The notes under the pieces are model-generated. The model saw only the letters and a list, made by a program, of their open reading frames with translations. It ran no database searches and was not told the DNA's origin. From positions 41,789 to 105,788 of the forward strand of contig NZ_FNBD01000013.1 in assembly GCF_900102165.1 (NCBI RefSeq): a DNA stretch of 64,000 nt. Reading direction: 5' to 3'. The stretch comes from Cellulophaga baltica. GTDB taxonomy: Bacteria > Bacteroidota > Bacteroidia > Flavobacteriales > Flavobacteriaceae. Below, piece by piece: positions 52,416 through 64,000 of this stretch (the first letter of the stretch is position 1; each line of letters opens with the position of its first letter). Position numbers and translations under genes: made by a program.

Positions 52416-52460
52416 TATTTTTGGTTTAGGTCTATTCACTTTCGTGTCTAGACCTAAACC
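52416..52460 (+). other. hairpin in the rplL-rpoB spacer
   Basis: Perfect 12-bp arms GGTTTAGGTCTA and TAGACCTAAACC (52423-52434, 52449-52460) with a 14-nt loop. No T-run follows. By analogy with other rplL-rpoB spacers it could be a partial attenuator or RNase III site. TATTTTTG (52416-52423) overlaps its base and could be a -7 box, but the -33 match is too far. Confidence 0.55.
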
Positions 52461-52531
52461 TATTTATGTATGTAGCCTTGAGCTACATGCAATTATAGAA
52501 TAAGTATTCATAATCAAAATTTTGTCCATTG

Positions 52532-55500
52532 ATGATTACAAATCAGACTGAAAGAATAAATTTCGCATCCGCTAAGAACATTCCGAGCTATCCGGATTTC
52601 TTGGACATTCAGGTTAAGTCGTTTCAAGATTTTTTTCAACTAGAAACTAAATCTGACGAAAGGGGAGATGAAGGACTATATAATACATTTCAAGAGAATT
52701 TTCCTATTACAGATACTAGAAATCAGTTCGTATTAGAGTTTCTTGATTATTTTATTGATCCTCCTCGTTATTCTATACAAGAATGTATAGAGCGTGGTCT
52801 TACCCATAGCGTTCCGCTAAAAGCAAGATTAAAATTATATTGTACTGATCCGGAACATGAGGATTTCGAAACTATTGTTCAGGATGTATATTTAGGGACT
52901 ATCCCTTACATGACACCAAGTGGTACCTTCGTTATAAATGGTGCTGAGCGTGTTGTTGTATCTCAATTACATAGATCGCCAGGTGTATTCTTTGGACAAT
53001 CATTCCACGCAAATGGAACAAAACTATATTCTGCAAGAGTTATACCTTTTAAAGGTTCTTGGATAGAATTTGCAACTGATATCAATGGCGTTATGTACGC
53101 TTACATTGATAGAAAGAAAAAATTACCTGTTACTACACTATTTAGAGCTATTGGTTTTGAAAGTGATAAGGATATCTTAGAGATTTTTGACCTTTCTGAG
53201 GAAGTAAAAGTTTCTGTAGCAGGACTTAAAAAAGTGCTAGGTCGTAAATTAGCGGCTAGAGTATTAAATACTTGGCATGAAGATTTCGTAGATGAAGATA
53301 CTGGCGAAGTAGTGTCTATTGAAAGAAATGAAATTGTATTAGATCGTGATACTATCTTAGAAAAAGAACATATTGAGCAAATTGTAGATGCTGATGTGAA
53401 AACTGTTCTTTTACACAAAGAAAGTGCCGCACAATCTGATTATGGTATTATACATAACACATTACAAAAAGATCCTACGAATTCTGAAAAAGAGGCAGTA
53501 GAACACATATACCGTCAATTACGTAATGCTGAGCCGCCAGATGAGGAAACAGCAAGAGGTATTATTGATAAATTATTCTTTTCTGATCAACGTTACAATT
53601 TAGGTGAAGTTGGTCGTTACAGAATGAACAAAAAATTAGGTTTAGATATTGGAATGGACAAGCAAGTCTTGACTAAAGAAGATATCATAACTATTATTAA
53701 GTATTTAATTGAGTTGATTAACTCAAAAGCTGAAATTGATGATATTGATCACTTATCTAACCGTCGTGTTAGAACTGTAGGTGAACAATTATCACAACAA
53801 TTTGGTGTTGGTTTAGCGCGTATGGCTAGAACAATTCGTGAGCGTATGAATGTACGTGATAACGAAGTGTTTACTCCTATCGATTTAATTAACGCTAAGA
53901 CCTTGTCTTCAGTAATTAATTCTTTCTTTGGTACCAACCAGTTGTCTCAATTTATGGATCAAACGAATCCATTAGCTGAGATTACGCACAAGAGAAGATT
54001 ATCGGCTCTTGGACCAGGTGGTTTATCAAGAGAAAGAGCAGGTTTCGAAGTACGTGATGTTCACTATACGCACTATGGTAGACTTTGTCCTATTGAAACA
54101 CCAGAAGGACCAAACATTGGTTTGATTTCTTCTTTATCTGTATTCTCTAAAGTTAACTCTATGGGCTTCTTGGAGACGCCATATAGAAAAGTTGAGAATG
54201 GTAAAGTTGATATTGAAAACTTTGGGTACTTAAGTGCAGAGGAAGAAGAAGGAATGAAGATTGCTCAAGCAAACATTCCAATGGATGCTGAAGGTAATAT
54301 TACGGCAGAAAAAGTTATTGCAAGAGAAGAAGGTGATTTCCCAGTGGTAGATCCTTCAGAAATTCAATATACAGATGTTGCTCCTAATCAAATTGCCTCT
54401 ATTTCTGCATCCCTTATTCCTTTCTTGGAACATGATGATGCGAACAGAGCATTGATGGGATCAAACATGATGCGTCAAGCAGTTCCTTTATTAAAACCTC
54501 AAGCGCCAATTGTTGGTACCGGATTAGAGCGTCAAGTAGCTTCTGATTCTAGAGTATTAATAAATGCTGAGGGAGACGGACTTATTCAATACGTAGATTC
54601 TCAAATCATTACTATTAAGTATGATAGGACTGAAGAAGAGCGTTTAGTAAGTTTTGAAGATGATTCTAAGACATATGAGCTTGTTAAGTTTAGAAAAACA
54701 AACCAAGGTACTAGTATTAACTTAAAACCTATCGTAAGAAAAGGTGATAAAGTTAAAAAAGGTCAAGTACTTTGTGAGGGGTATGCAACTGAAAATGGTG
54801 AGTTAGCTTTAGGTAGAAACCTAAAGGTAGCCTTTATGCCTTGGAAAGGGTATAACTTTGAGGATGCTATTGTAATTTCTGAAAAAGTAGTTCGTGAAGA
54901 TATCTTTACATCTATTCACGTAGATGAGTATTCTTTAGAAGTTAGAGATACTAAATTAGGTGCAGAAGAATTAACTAATGACATACCTAACGTTTCTGAA
55001 GAGGCTACTAAAGACTTAGATGAAAATGGTATGATTAGAATTGGTGCTGAAGTAAAACCTGGCGATATTCTAATTGGTAAAATTACTCCAAAAGGAGAAT
55101 CTGATCCTACTCCAGAAGAAAAATTACTTCGGGCTATTTTTGGTGATAAAGCTGGTGATGTAAAAGATGCATCTTTAAAAGCTTCTCCATCATTAAGAGG
55201 TGTTGTAATTGATAAGAAATTATTCTCTCGTTCTATAAAAGATAAGAGAAAACGTTCTGAAGACAAAGAAGCTATTTCTAAATTAGAATTAGAATACGAA
55301 GTTAAATTCCAACAATTAAAAGATATTTTAGTTGAGAAATTATTTAACCTAGTAAATGGTAAAACTTCTCAAGGGGTATTAAATGACCTTGGTGAAGAAG
55401 TACTTCCAAAAGGAAAGAAATATACCATGAAAATGCTTAATGCTGTTGATGATTTTGCTCACTTAGTGGGTGGAAGTTGGACGACAGATAAAGATAATAA

Positions 55501-56341
55501 TAACCTAGTTACGGATTTATTACATAACTATAAGATTAAACTTAATGACCTTCAAGGTAACCTAAGAAGAGATAAGTTTACGATTTCTGTAGGTGATGAA
55601 TTACCAGCAGGTATTATGAAATTAGCTAAAGTTTATGTTGCTAAAAAACGTAAATTAAAAGTTGGTGATAAAATGGCGGGTCGTCACGGAAACAAGGGTA
55701 TTGTTTCTAGAATTGTACGTCATGAAGATATGCCTTTCTTAGCAGATGGTACACCAGTAGATATCGTGTTGAACCCATTAGGGGTACCTTCTCGTATGAA
55801 CATTGGTCAGATTTATGAAACTGTTCTTGGATGGGCAGGTCTTAAGTTAGGGAAGAAATATGCAACACCAATTTTTGATGGAGCTAGCCTTGATCAAATC
55901 AATGAATATACAGATGAAGCTGGTATTCCAAGATTTGGACATACGTACCTTTATGATGGTGGTACTGGTCAACGTTTTGATCAACCAGCTACGGTAGGTG
56001 TTATATACATGCTGAAATTAGGTCACATGGTAGATGATAAGATGCATGCACGTTCTATAGGACCGTACTCATTAATTACACAGCAACCATTAGGTGGTAA
56101 AGCACAATTTGGTGGTCAGCGTTTTGGAGAGATGGAAGTATGGGCACTTGAAGCATATGGTGCATCTGCAACTTTACGAGAAATATTGACAGTGAAATCT
56201 GATGATGTTGTTGGTAGAGCTAAGACGTATGAAGCTATCGTAAAAGGAGAGACAATGCCAGAACCTGGTTTACCAGAATCTTTCAACGTATTAATGCATG
56301 AACTTAAGGGATTAGGTTTAGATATTAGACTGGAAGAGTAG
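52532..56341 (+). CDS. rpoB: RNA polymerase beta subunit
   Basis: A 1269-residue catalytic subunit. Start [24 protein letters not shown]; the frame opens at a TTG three bases earlier, but the ATG at 52532 fits. The rifampicin region [31 protein letters not shown] appears wild type, with the usual Asp, His, Arg and Ser. Later motifs are [13 protein letters not shown] [27 protein letters not shown] and [23 protein letters not shown]. 131 bp after rplL and 65 bp before rpoC. Confidence 0.97.
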   Translation: MITNQTERINFASAKNIPSYPDFLDIQVKSFQDFFQLETKSDERGDEGLYNTFQENFPITDTRNQFVLEFLDYFIDPPRYSIQECIERGLTHSVPLKARLKLYCTDPEHEDFETIVQDVYLGTIPYMTPSGTFVINGAERVVVSQLHRSPGVFFGQSFHANGTKLYSARVIPFKGSWIEFATDINGVMYAYIDRKKKLPVTTLFRAIGFESDKDILEIFDLSEEVKVSVAGLKKVLGRKLAARVLNTWHEDFVDEDTGEVVSIERNEIVLDRDTILEKEHIEQIVDADVKTVLLHKESAAQSDYGIIHNTLQKDPTNSEKEAVEHIYRQLRNAEPPDEETARGIIDKLFFSDQRYNLGEVGRYRMNKKLGLDIGMDKQVLTKEDIITIIKYLIELINSKAEIDDIDHLSNRRVRTVGEQLSQQFGVGLARMARTIRERMNVRDNEVFTPIDLINAKTLSSVINSFFGTNQLSQFMDQTNPLAEITHKRRLSALGPGGLSRERAGFEVRDVHYTHYGRLCPIETPEGPNIGLISSLSVFSKVNSMGFLETPYRKVENGKVDIENFGYLSAEEEEGMKIAQANIPMDAEGNITAEKVIAREEGDFPVVDPSEIQYTDVAPNQIASISASLIPFLEHDDANRALMGSNMMRQAVPLLKPQAPIVGTGLERQVASDSRVLINAEGDGLIQYVDSQIITIKYDRTEEERLVSFEDDSKTYELVKFRKTNQGTSINLKPIVRKGDKVKKGQVLCEGYATENGELALGRNLKVAFMPWKGYNFEDAIVISEKVVREDIFTSIHVDEYSLEVRDTKLGAEELTNDIPNVSEEATKDLDENGMIRIGAEVKPGDILIGKITPKGESDPTPEEKLLRAIFGDKAGDVKDASLKASPSLRGVVIDKKLFSRSIKDKRKRSEDKEAISKLELEYEVKFQQLKDILVEKLFNLVNGKTSQGVLNDLGEEVLPKGKKYTMKMLNAVDDFAHLVGGSWTTDKDNNNLVTDLLHNYKIKLNDLQGNLRRDKFTISVGDELPAGIMKLAKVYVAKKRKLKVGDKMAGRHGNKGIVSRIVRHEDMPFLADGTPVDIVLNPLGVPSRMNIGQIYETVLGWAGLKLGKKYATPIFDGASLDQINEYTDEAGIPRFGHTYLYDGGTGQRFDQPATVGVIYMLKLGHMVDDKMHARSIGPYSLITQQPLGGKAQFGGQRFGEMEVWALEAYGASATLREILTVKSDDVVGRAKTYEAIVKGETMPEPGLPESFNVLMHELKGLGLDIRLEE

Positions 56342-56406
56342 TAAGAATAGGTTTTTGAGAGACACTATTTAGTAAAACAATTTTAATTTATCATCACCAT
56401 ATTGTT

Positions 56407-59400
56407 ATGGCTAGACAAAGAGATAATAACACAATAAAAAGGTTCGATAAAATTTCAATAGGATTGGCATCACCAGAATCTATTCTGGCAGAGTCAAGAG
56501 GAGAAGTTTTAAAGCCTGAAACAATAAACTATAGAACGCACAAACCTGAGCGTGACGGTCTTTTTTGTGAGCGTATATTTGGCCCAGTTAAAGATTATGA
56601 ATGTGCTTGTGGTAAGTATAAGAGAATTCGTTACCGTGGTATCGTTTGTGATCGTTGTGGGGTAGAAGTTACCGAAAAGAAAGTACGTAGAGATCGTGTA
56701 GGTCACATTAACTTAGTGGTTCCTGTGGCTCATATTTGGTACTTCCGTTCTTTACCAAATAAAATTGGATACTTATTAGGATTGCCTTCTAAGAAATTAG
56801 ACATGATCATCTATTATGAGCGTTATGTTGTAATTCAAGCAGGTATTGCAAAAGGTCCTGAAGGGGAAGAAATCAATAAAATGGATTTCTTAACCGAAGA
56901 AGAGTATTTAAATATATTGGAATCAGTTCCAGTAGAAAATCAATATTTAGAAGATTCTGACCCTAACAAGTTTATCGCTAAAATGGGTGCTGAGTGTTTA
57001 ATAGATATTTTAGCACGTATCGATTTAGATGTGCTTTCTTATGAGTTAAGACATAAAGCAAATACAGAAACCTCTAAACAACGTAAAACGGAGGCTTTAA
57101 AAAGACTTCAGGTTGTTGAGTCTTTAAGAGAGTCTCAAGAGAATAGAGAGAACAGACCGGAGTGGATGATTATGAAAGTAATCCCAGTTATTCCACCAGA
57201 ATTACGTCCTCTTGTTCCTTTAGATGGTGGTCGTTTTGCAACGTCAGATTTAAATGACCTTTACAGAAGAGTTATTATCCGTAACAATCGTTTAAAAAGA
57301 TTGGTAGAGATTAAAGCTCCAGAAGTTATTCTTAGAAATGAGAAGCGTATGCTTCAAGAATCTGTAGATTCTTTATTCGATAACACAAGAAAAGCTTCTG
57401 CCGTTAAAACAGAATCTAACAGACCTTTAAAGTCGCTTTCAGATTCATTAAAAGGTAAGCAAGGTCGTTTCCGTCAAAACTTATTGGGTAAGCGTGTAGA
57501 TTATTCAGCGCGTTCAGTAATTGTTGTAGGACCAGAATTAAGACTTTTTGAATGTGGTCTTCCAAAAGATATGGCTGCAGAACTTTACAAACCTTTTGTA
57601 ATCCGTAAGTTGATTGAAAGAGGTATTGTGAAAACAGTTAAGTCTGCTAAGAAAATTATAGATAAAAAAGAGCCTGTAGTTTGGGACATCTTGGAAAATG
57701 TATTGAAAGGTCACCCAGTATTATTAAACAGGGCTCCTACATTACACCGTTTAGGTATCCAAGCGTTTCAACCTAAATTAATTGAAGGTAAAGCTATCCG
57801 TTTACACCCATTAGTATGTACTGCATTTAATGCGGATTTTGATGGGGATCAAATGGCAGTTCACTTACCATTAGGCCCAGAAGCAATTTTGGAATGTCAA
57901 TTATTAATGTTGGCTTCGCATAACATATTAAACCCTGCAAATGGTTCTCCAATTACGGTACCATCTCAGGATATGGTCTTGGGTCTGTATTATATGACCA
58001 AAGAGCGTAAATCTACTCCGGAAGTACCTGTTAAAGGTGAAGGATTAACTTTCTATTCTGCGGAAGAGGTAGTTATTGCTCATAACGAAGGAATGGTAGA
58101 CTTAAATGCAGGTGTTAAAGTTAGAGCAAAACACTTTAACGAAGCAGGAGAGTTAGTATATCAAATTATCCCAACTACCGTAGGTAGAGTGCTATTTAAT
58201 AGAATGGTGCCAGAAAAAGCGGGATATATCAATGATGTATTAAATAAAAAATCTTTAAGAGATATTATTGGTGGTATTTTAGAGGCTACAGATGTACCTA
58301 CTACTGCAGATTTCTTGGATAAGATTAAAACAATGGGGTATGAGTTCGCTTTCAAAGGTGGTCTTTCATTCAGTTTAGGAGATATTATTATCCCACCTGA
58401 AAAGCATGAAATGATTGCTGATGCTAACGGACAAGTTGATGGTATTATGGCCAACTATAACATGGGTCTTATTACTAATAACGAACGTTATAACCAAGTT
58501 ATTGATGTTTGGACATCAACAAATGCTCAGTTAACTGAGTTGGCTATGAAACGTATTCGTGAAGATCAACAAGGTTTCAACTCGGTGTATATGATGCTTG
58601 ATTCTGGTGCGAGGGGTTCTAAAGAACAAATCCGTCAGTTAACTGGTATGCGTGGATTGATGGCGAAACCTAAGAAATCTACAGCAGGTGGTGGTGAAAT
58701 TATTGAAAACCCGATTCTTTCTAACTTTAAAGAAGGTCTTTCAATTCTTGAATACTTTATTTCTACTCACGGTGCGCGTAAAGGACTTGCGGATACGGCA
58801 TTAAAAACTGCAGATGCAGGGTACTTAACACGTCGTTTGGTTGATGTTTCACAAGATGTAATTATCAACACAGAAGACTGTGGTACATTAAGAGGTATTG
58901 AAGTAGAAGCTTTAAAGAAAAACGAAGAGATTGTAGAATCTTTAGGAGAGCGTATTTTAGGTAGAGTTTCTTTACATGATGTATACAATCCTTTAACGGA
59001 AGAGTTAATTCTTAGAGCTGGTCAAGAAATATTAGAAGTTGATGTAAGATTGGTTGAAGCGTCTCCAGTTGATAAAATTGAAGTACGTTCAGCATTAACA
59101 TGTGAGGCATCAAAAGGTATTTGTGGTAAATGTTACGGAAGAAACCTTTCTACCAATAAAATGGTACAAAGAGGTGAGGCTGTAGGTGTAGTTGCGGCAC
59201 AATCTATTGGTGAACCGGGTACACAGTTAACATTACGTACCTTCCACGTGGGTGGTATTGCGGGTAACATTTCTGAAGATAATAAGCTTTCTGCTAAATT
59301 TGGTGGTATTGCTGAAATTGAAGATTTAAGAACTGTAACGGCTAAAGATGGTGAAGGTAAAGATGCAGAGATCGTAATATCAAGAACTTCTGAAATTAAA

Positions 59401-60705
59401 GTAGTAGATGCTAAAACAGGTATTACTTTAAGTACAAATAACATTCCTTACGGTTCCCAATTGTTTATCAAAAACGGCGCTAAGGTTGCTAAAGATGATG
59501 TAATTTGTCAATGGGATCCATATAACGGTGTTATTGTTACAGAATTCCCTGGTAAGATTGCTTACGAGAATATTGACCAAGGGGTAACGTACCAAGTAGA
59601 AATTGATGAGCAAACTGGTTTCCAAGAGAAAGTAATTTCTGAATCTAGAAACAAGAAATTAATACCAACATTACTTATTAAAAACAATAAGGATGAAGTG
59701 TTACGTTCATACAACCTACCGGTTGGTTCACACATTATGGTAGATAACGGCGAAGATGTTACGGAAGGTAAGATCTTAGTTAAAATACCACGTAAATCTG
59801 CAAAATCTGGGGATATTACGGGTGGTCTTCCAAGAGTTACTGAGTTGTTTGAAGCTCGTAACCCTTCTAATCCAGCTGTTGTTTCGGAAATTGATGGTGT
59901 TGTTTCTTTTGGTAAAATTAAAAGAGGTAACCGTGAGATTATTATAGAGTCTAAATTAGGTGAGGTTAAAAAGTACTTAGTAAAACTTTCTAATCAGATA
60001 TTAGTACAAGAGAACGATTATGTTCGTGCTGGTATGCCGCTTTCTGATGGTTCTATAACTCCAGAAGATATATTAAAAATTAAAGGCCCATCTGCTGTGC
60101 AGCAGTACTTGGTAAACGAAGTGCAAGAAGTATATCGTTTACAAGGGGTGAAGATTAATGATAAGCATTTTGAGGTAGTTGTACGTCAAATGATGCGTAA
60201 AGTTAGAATTCAGGATCCAGGAGATACTATCTTCTTAGAAAACCAATTAGCTCATAAGGATGATTTCATTACAGAAAATGATGGAATGTTTGGTAAAAAA
60301 GTGGTAGTTGAGACAGGAGATTCTGAAAACTTAAAAGCGGGTCAAATTATTACAGCACGCCAATTAAGAGATGAAAACTCTGTATTGAGAAGAAATGATA
60401 AAGCTTTAGTTGAAGCTAGAGATGCAATTGCTGCAACAGCAACGCCAATACTTCAAGGTATTACTCGTGCTTCACTTCAGACGAAATCATTTATATCAGC
60501 AGCTTCTTTCCAAGAGACGACTAAAGTATTAAATGAAGCAGCAGTAGCTGGTAAGGTTGATGATTTAGAAGGATTGAAAGAGAATGTTATTGTAGGTCAT
60601 AAGATTCCTGCAGGAACAGGTATGAGAGATTATGATAGTATTATCGTAGGATCTAAAGAAGAGTATGATGAGATAATGGCTCGTAAAGAAGAATTTAAAT
60701 TCTAA
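56407..60705 (+). CDS. rpoC: RNA polymerase beta' subunit
   Basis: A 1432-residue subunit. The N-terminal zinc site is ECACGKYK with CDRCGVE. The active-site metal loop is [16 protein letters not shown] with all three Asp. The second zinc site is CGTLRGIE with [13 protein letters not shown]. The trigger loop includes [12 protein letters not shown] sequence and [16 protein letters not shown]. Intact, no inserted elements seen beyond the usual Bacteroidetes insertions. Confidence 0.98.
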   Translation: MARQRDNNTIKRFDKISIGLASPESILAESRGEVLKPETINYRTHKPERDGLFCERIFGPVKDYECACGKYKRIRYRGIVCDRCGVEVTEKKVRRDRVGHINLVVPVAHIWYFRSLPNKIGYLLGLPSKKLDMIIYYERYVVIQAGIAKGPEGEEINKMDFLTEEEYLNILESVPVENQYLEDSDPNKFIAKMGAECLIDILARIDLDVLSYELRHKANTETSKQRKTEALKRLQVVESLRESQENRENRPEWMIMKVIPVIPPELRPLVPLDGGRFATSDLNDLYRRVIIRNNRLKRLVEIKAPEVILRNEKRMLQESVDSLFDNTRKASAVKTESNRPLKSLSDSLKGKQGRFRQNLLGKRVDYSARSVIVVGPELRLFECGLPKDMAAELYKPFVIRKLIERGIVKTVKSAKKIIDKKEPVVWDILENVLKGHPVLLNRAPTLHRLGIQAFQPKLIEGKAIRLHPLVCTAFNADFDGDQMAVHLPLGPEAILECQLLMLASHNILNPANGSPITVPSQDMVLGLYYMTKERKSTPEVPVKGEGLTFYSAEEVVIAHNEGMVDLNAGVKVRAKHFNEAGELVYQIIPTTVGRVLFNRMVPEKAGYINDVLNKKSLRDIIGGILEATDVPTTADFLDKIKTMGYEFAFKGGLSFSLGDIIIPPEKHEMIADANGQVDGIMANYNMGLITNNERYNQVIDVWTSTNAQLTELAMKRIREDQQGFNSVYMMLDSGARGSKEQIRQLTGMRGLMAKPKKSTAGGGEIIENPILSNFKEGLSILEYFISTHGARKGLADTALKTADAGYLTRRLVDVSQDVIINTEDCGTLRGIEVEALKKNEEIVESLGERILGRVSLHDVYNPLTEELILRAGQEILEVDVRLVEASPVDKIEVRSALTCEASKGICGKCYGRNLSTNKMVQRGEAVGVVAAQSIGEPGTQLTLRTFHVGGIAGNISEDNKLSAKFGGIAEIEDLRTVTAKDGEGKDAEIVISRTSEIKVVDAKTGITLSTNNIPYGSQLFIKNGAKVAKDDVICQWDPYNGVIVTEFPGKIAYENIDQGVTYQVEIDEQTGFQEKVISESRNKKLIPTLLIKNNKDEVLRSYNLPVGSHIMVDNGEDVTEGKILVKIPRKSAKSGDITGGLPRVTELFEARNPSNPAVVSEIDGVVSFGKIKRGNREIIIESKLGEVKKYLVKLSNQILVQENDYVRAGMPLSDGSITPEDILKIKGPSAVQQYLVNEVQEVYRLQGVKINDKHFEVVVRQMMRKVRIQDPGDTIFLENQLAHKDDFITENDGMFGKKVVVETGDSENLKAGQIITARQLRDENSVLRRNDKALVEARDAIAATATPILQGITRASLQTKSFISAASFQETTKVLNEAAVAGKVDDLEGLKENVIVGHKIPAGTGMRDYDSIIVGSKEEYDEIMARKEEFKF

Positions 60706-60721
60706 AAGTAATAGTCTATTT

Positions 60722-61027
60722 ATGAGTGATCAAAACCAAAAGCAAATTAATATAGAGTTAGATGAAAAAACAGCTGAAGGAATTTATTCCAATTTAGCAA
60801 TCATTAACCACTCTGTCTCAGAATTTGTAGTTGATTTTATTAGTATGATGCCGGGAGCACCTAAAGCAAAAGTGAAGAGTAGAATTGTTCTTACTCCTCA
60901 GCATGCTAAAAAGTTCCTTAAAGCATTGAATGATAATGTTAAAAGGTTTGAAAGCGCTCATGGAACTATTAAAGATTACGAGCAGCCTTCAATTCCAATT
61001 AATTTTGGACCAACTGGAGAAGCATAA
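60722..61027 (+). CDS. DUF3467 protein
   Basis: A 101-residue protein (INIELDEKTAEGIYSNLAIINHSVSEFVVDFI, VKSRIVLTPQHAKKFLKALNDNV). The family is almost always directly after rpoC in Bacteroidetes, here at 16 bp, which suggests a role tied to RNA polymerase. The function is not known. It closes the superoperon before a terminator. Confidence 0.9.
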   Translation: MSDQNQKQINIELDEKTAEGIYSNLAIINHSVSEFVVDFISMMPGAPKAKVKSRIVLTPQHAKKFLKALNDNVKRFESAHGTIKDYEQPSIPINFGPTGEA

Positions 61028-61030
61028 AAA

Positions 61031-61067
61031 CAAAAAATCCCGTGATGTAAATCACGGGATTTTTTTA
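61031..61067. terminator. bidirectional terminator between DUF3467 and prfC
   Basis: Perfect arms ATCCCGTGAT and ATCACGGGAT (61037-61046, 61051-61060) with 4-nt loop, A5 on the left and T7 on the right, between convergent genes. Confidence 0.88.
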
Positions 61068-61080
61068 TTTAATAGTTTTT

Positions 61081-62670
61081 TTATTCAAATTCAGAAGTAA
61101 ATTTCAGAACCACACTTGGGTATTTTTGTTGTGTCATCTGCAATGAGAATTGAGAATCGGCAAGAAATACTAATTGTCCTCTTTTATCTTTTGCTAGAAA
61201 TTTCTGCTTTACACGCTTAAATTCTTTGAATTCATCATTCTTAGGATCCTTAGGTGCTAACCAACAAGCCTTATATACGGGGAAGTTCTCATAGGTACAT
61301 TTGGCACCGTATTCATGTTCTAGACGGTATTGGATAACTTCATATTGAAGAGCTCCAACAGTACCAATTATTTTACGCCCATTTAATTCTAGCGTAAATA
61401 ACTGTGCAACACCTTCGTCCATTAATTGATCTATTCCTTTAAATAATTGTTTTGATTTTAAAGGATCAGCATTGTTGATATATCTAAAATGTTCCGGTGA
61501 GAAACTCGGGATTCCTTTGTAGTGTAACTCTTCTCCTTCGGTAAGTGTATCGCCAATCTTAAAGTTTCCGGTATCATGAAGACCTACAATATCACCTGGG
61601 TAGGAGATATCTACAATCTCTTTTTTTTCAGCAAAGAACGCATTGGGACTAGAAAATTTTAATTTCTTGTTATGGCGTACATGAAGGTAAGGGGTGTTTC
61701 GTTCAAACGTACCTGAGACAATTTTAATAAAAGCCAATCGGTCTCTGTGCTTAGGGTCCATGTTGGCGTGAATTTTAAAGACAAAACCAGTAAATCCTTT
61801 TTCATTGGCTTTTACTAAGCGTTCTTCTGCCATTTTCGGTCTTGGAGTAGGAGCAATGTCTACAAAGCAATCTAAAAGCTCTCTAACGCCAAAATTATTC
61901 AAAGCAGATCCGAAAAATACAGGTTGTAAATTCCCTTCTAGATAAGCCTCGCGGTCAAATTCAGGATAAACACCATGAACTAATTCTAAATTCTCTCTTA
62001 AATCTGTTGCTGCTTTTGTTCCAATAGTATTCTCTAACTCTGGATTATCTATATTGTCAAAAGCAATAACATCTTCAATATTTTTCTTACTATCACCACT
62101 AAATAAATTGATGTTCTTTTCGTATATATTATAGATTCCTTTGAAATCATATCCCATACCAATAGGGAAGCTTAGAGGAGTAACCTTTAAACCTAATTTT
62201 TGCTCTACTTCATCCAATAAATCAAACGCATCTTTACCTTCTCGGTCCATTTTGTTAATGAACACAATCATGGGAATGTTACGCATTCTACATACTTCTA
62301 CAAGTTTTTCTGTTTGCTCCTCCACACCTTTTGCAACATCGATAACAACAATAACGCTATCTACAGCGGTTAGGGTTCTAAATGTGTCTTCTGCAAAATC
62401 TTTGTGCCCAGGAGTATCCAGAATATTTATTTTTTTGTCCTTATATATAAAGGCTAAAACAGAAGTAGCAACAGATATACCACGTTGTCTTTCAATTTCC
62501 ATGAAATCACTCGTAGCTCCTTTCTTTATTTTATTGTTTTTTACAGCGCCAGCTTCTTGAATGGCTCCACCAAATAAAAGTAATTTCTCTGTTAATGTGG
62601 TTTTTCCTGCATCTGGATGCGAAATGATACCAAATGTTCTTCTTCTTTGAATTTCCTTTTCAAAACTCAT
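61081..62670 (-). CDS. prfC: peptide chain release factor 3
   Basis: GTPase that recycles RF1/RF2 after peptide release. The protein has 529 residues. G motifs are [34 protein letters not shown] and [10 protein letters not shown]; the C-terminal part contains [20 protein letters not shown], characteristic of RF3 rather than EF-G. The ATG at 62670 is used; a TTG six bases upstream is less likely. TATTTTTG on the minus strand (62692-62685) may be its -7 box. Confidence 0.96.
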   Translation of the reverse strand: MSFEKEIQRRRTFGIISHPDAGKTTLTEKLLLFGGAIQEAGAVKNNKIKKGATSDFMEIERQRGISVATSVLAFIYKDKKINILDTPGHKDFAEDTFRTLTAVDSVIVVIDVAKGVEEQTEKLVEVCRMRNIPMIVFINKMDREGKDAFDLLDEVEQKLGLKVTPLSFPIGMGYDFKGIYNIYEKNINLFSGDSKKNIEDVIAFDNIDNPELENTIGTKAATDLRENLELVHGVYPEFDREAYLEGNLQPVFFGSALNNFGVRELLDCFVDIAPTPRPKMAEERLVKANEKGFTGFVFKIHANMDPKHRDRLAFIKIVSGTFERNTPYLHVRHNKKLKFSSPNAFFAEKKEIVDISYPGDIVGLHDTGNFKIGDTLTEGEELHYKGIPSFSPEHFRYINNADPLKSKQLFKGIDQLMDEGVAQLFTLELNGRKIIGTVGALQYEVIQYRLEHEYGAKCTYENFPVYKACWLAPKDPKNDEFKEFKRVKQKFLAKDKRGQLVFLADSQFSLQMTQQKYPSVVLKFTSEFE

Positions 62671-62738
62671 ATTCAATGTTTTTGCAAAAATAGGATAAAA
62701 TTCATTGACGGTTCTTTTTATAAATAATTAAAAAACTT

Positions 62739-62767
62739 TTGCTTTTTTTTAAGATTATTTATTTTTG
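62739..62767 (+). promoter_or_regulatory. promoter upstream of the TSP3 gene
   Basis: TTG (62739-62741), 18 nt, TATTTTTG (62760-62767): full consensus match on the plus strand, about 320 nt before the only downstream gene. It starts either a long leader or a separate small RNA. Confidence 0.55.
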
Positions 62768-62769
62768 TA

Positions 62770-62790
62770 AAATACTGATTATCAGTATTT
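62770..62790. promoter_or_regulatory. 21-bp palindrome at the predicted start site
   Basis: AAATACTGAT, T, ATCAGTATTT: perfect 10-bp arms around one base, placed 2 nt after the -7 box. It is an operator candidate for either the plus-strand promoter or prfC. It could also be a 5' hairpin in the RNA. Confidence 0.6.
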
Positions 62791-62917
62791 AAAATTGTTA
62801 AAATCATCGATAAACGGTATAATTCCTACAATTGTAAGAAATTACCCGACGTCTATATTTATCGTTAATCCGTATCTAAATCAGTTCAATTTATTTAGGT
62901 TTATGCATTACATCGAG

Positions 62918-62925
62918 TATATTTG
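62918..62925 (+). promoter_or_regulatory. second candidate -7 element for the TSP3 gene
   Basis: TATATTTG, an exact TAnnTTTG match, 162 nt before the ATG. No clear -33 TTG. The remaining 62926-63087 region shows no ORF. Confidence 0.35.
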
Positions 62926-63087
62926 CCTTTTAAAGATTTAAAGGACTTAGCGGAAGTTGTGGTTTATCAATTATATTTATAAGCTATATCTTGCGTCATA
63001 ATTCTAAAGACCAGAAGACCCCATCTTCTTACTAAAATTTGCTAACCTAAATGCCATGGTGATTAGTTCAACTATAAACTAACTCAT

Positions 63088-64000
63088 ATGGATATTTTTA
63101 CTTTAACGAATATTTTTAGGACAGTACAGAAATTTTCCTATAAATTTTTTCTTATACTTTTAGCGTTTACTGCTTTAACTTCATTTAGTGGTTATAGTAG
63201 AGGCTTAGATTTCGCAGTTTATTTTGTGGATTCTGATGGAGATAAGATTCCTGATTCAAAAGACATTGATGATGATAATGATGGTATCCTTGATACGGTA
63301 GAGGGTTATAGCCCTTACGGCTCTAGAGATACTGATGGTGACGGTGTCCCAGATTATTTAGATGTTGATTCTGATAACGACGGAATTTTAGATAACGTAG
63401 AAGCACAAACTACTACTGGTTTTATTCCTGCAATAGGAGTAGATAAAGACATGAACGGTTTAGATGATGCTTATGAGCATTGTCCTAAACAAGGTTTAAC
63501 TCCAATTGATACAGATGGTGACGGTGTACCAGATTATTTAGATATTGATTCTGATAATGATGGCATCTTAGATAATGTAGAAGCGCAGAATTCTTCAAAT
63601 TATATCAAACCATGTCTTTTAGATGCAAATGGGAATGGTTTAGATGATCATTATGAAAATTATTCAGGTTCAGGTTTAACTCCAGTAGATACAGACGGCG
63701 ATAAAGTTCCAGACTATAGAGATATAGATTCTGATAACGATGGTATTCTTGACAATGTAGAAGCTCAAACACCATCAAGTTATACGCCAGTATGTGGTAT
63801 TGATAGTGATGGCAACGGATTGGATGATCATTATGAAAATACTCCTGGGTCAGGAGAAGGCTTAACACCAAAAAACACAGATACAGATACAAATCCTGAT
63901 TTTAGAGATATCGATGCTGATAATGACGGTATTCCAGATAACGTAGAAGCGCAAACAACGGATGGTTATATAGCACCAAGCGGAAACGATTCTGATATGG
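63088..64000 (+). CDS. surface protein with thrombospondin type 3 repeats (partial)
   Basis: The first 304 codons of a large exported protein that continues beyond the window. The signal region is FSYKFFLILLAFTALTSFSG. From residue 49 there are Asp/Asn-rich calcium-binding TSP3 repeats: DSDGDKIPDSKDIDDDNDGILD, then units of about 60 residues containing DTDGDGVPDYLD, DSDNDGILDNVEAQ and D-x-NGLDD-x-YE. The DNA repeats with a period near 180 bp. Such proteins in Flavobacteriaceae are commonly surface adhesins exported by the type IX system; the C-terminus that would show this is not visible. Confidence 0.85.
   Translation, partial: MDIFTLTNIFRTVQKFSYKFFLILLAFTALTSFSGYSRGLDFAVYFVDSDGDKIPDSKDIDDDNDGILDTVEGYSPYGSRDTDGDGVPDYLDVDSDNDGILDNVEAQTTTGFIPAIGVDKDMNGLDDAYEHCPKQGLTPIDTDGDGVPDYLDIDSDNDGILDNVEAQNSSNYIKPCLLDANGNGLDDHYENYSGSGLTPVDTDGDKVPDYRDIDSDNDGILDNVEAQTPSSYTPVCGIDSDGNGLDDHYENTPGSGEGLTPKNTDTDTNPDFRDIDADNDGIPDNVEAQTTDGYIAPSGNDSDM

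Noticed and set aside
62671..62676. TTG start for prfC, two residues longer
   Set aside because: The ATG at 62670 is the more likely start and matches the usual RF3 beginning.
63605..63892. 95-codon Leu/Tyr/His-rich frame on the minus strand
   Set aside because: It is the antisense of Asp/Asn/Glu-rich TSP3 repeats, which always gives such low-complexity frames.
63300..64000. CRISPR-like repeat array
   Set aside because: The repeats are about 180 bp apart, in frame, and encode calcium-binding TSP3 units.

Overview
The window is a 64 kb stretch of core chromosome from a low-GC member of the Bacteroidota, most likely family Flavobacteriaceae (genus not determined). Three things point there: Bacteroidetes-type promoters (TTG, about 19 nt, TAnnTTTG), flavobacterial gene orders such as cdsA-LUD-ftsH-rsfS // birA and rpsU-xerC-tRNAs-tuf-secE-nusG-rplKAJL-rpoBC-DUF3467, and lineage-typical proteins (small ribosomal protein THX, DUF2851, paired DUF1800/DUF1501, a TSP type-3 repeat surface protein). 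I see no prophage, insertion sequence, CRISPR array or rRNA operon.

Layout. 1-13.7 kb: membrane lipid, proteolysis, ribosome silencing, biotin, pyrimidine, CoA and cell-wall genes (cdsA, ftsH, rsfS, birA, pyrE, coaD, ddl, rluD), a secreted M14 peptidase and a PAS histidine kinase/response regulator pair. 13.7-16 kb: yaaA, then the only clearly accessory spot: a frameshifted toxin-like remnant plus a small membrane gene, bounded by an 18-bp direct repeat that copies the 3' end of the THX gene. 16-23.9 kb: the two anaplerotic enzymes pyruvate carboxylase and PEP carboxylase, then a TPR membrane protein and a uracil-DNA-glycosylase-family protein. 23.9-27.2 kb: a lipoprotein of four 110-residue repeats in an ABAB pattern and an exported M20 peptidase. 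27.3-34.2 kb: a complete trpEGDCFBA operon on the minus strand, preceded by a leader peptide with three consecutive Trp codons and an attenuator hairpin. 34.3-36 kb: a MarR/nitroreductase/YceI operon with a palindromic operator. 36-45.7 kb: DUF1800/DUF1501, rhodanese, DUF2851, PspC, K+ channel, Na+/alanine symporter, helix-hairpin-helix protein and acyl-CoA dehydrogenase. 45.8-61 kb: the translation/transcription superoperon with five tRNAs. 61-64 kb: prfC and the 5' part of a large calcium-binding surface protein that runs off the window.

The most rewarding signals are regulatory. They are the trp leader peptide, whose transcript looks almost leaderless; a strong Shine-Dalgarno before rpsU in a phylum that rarely uses one; intrinsic-terminator-like hairpins inside the coding sequence of neighbouring genes (43.6 kb and 23.8 kb); palindromes on or beside promoters of pyc, yaaA, the marR operon and the TSP3 gene; and the toxin remnant with its flanking repeat.
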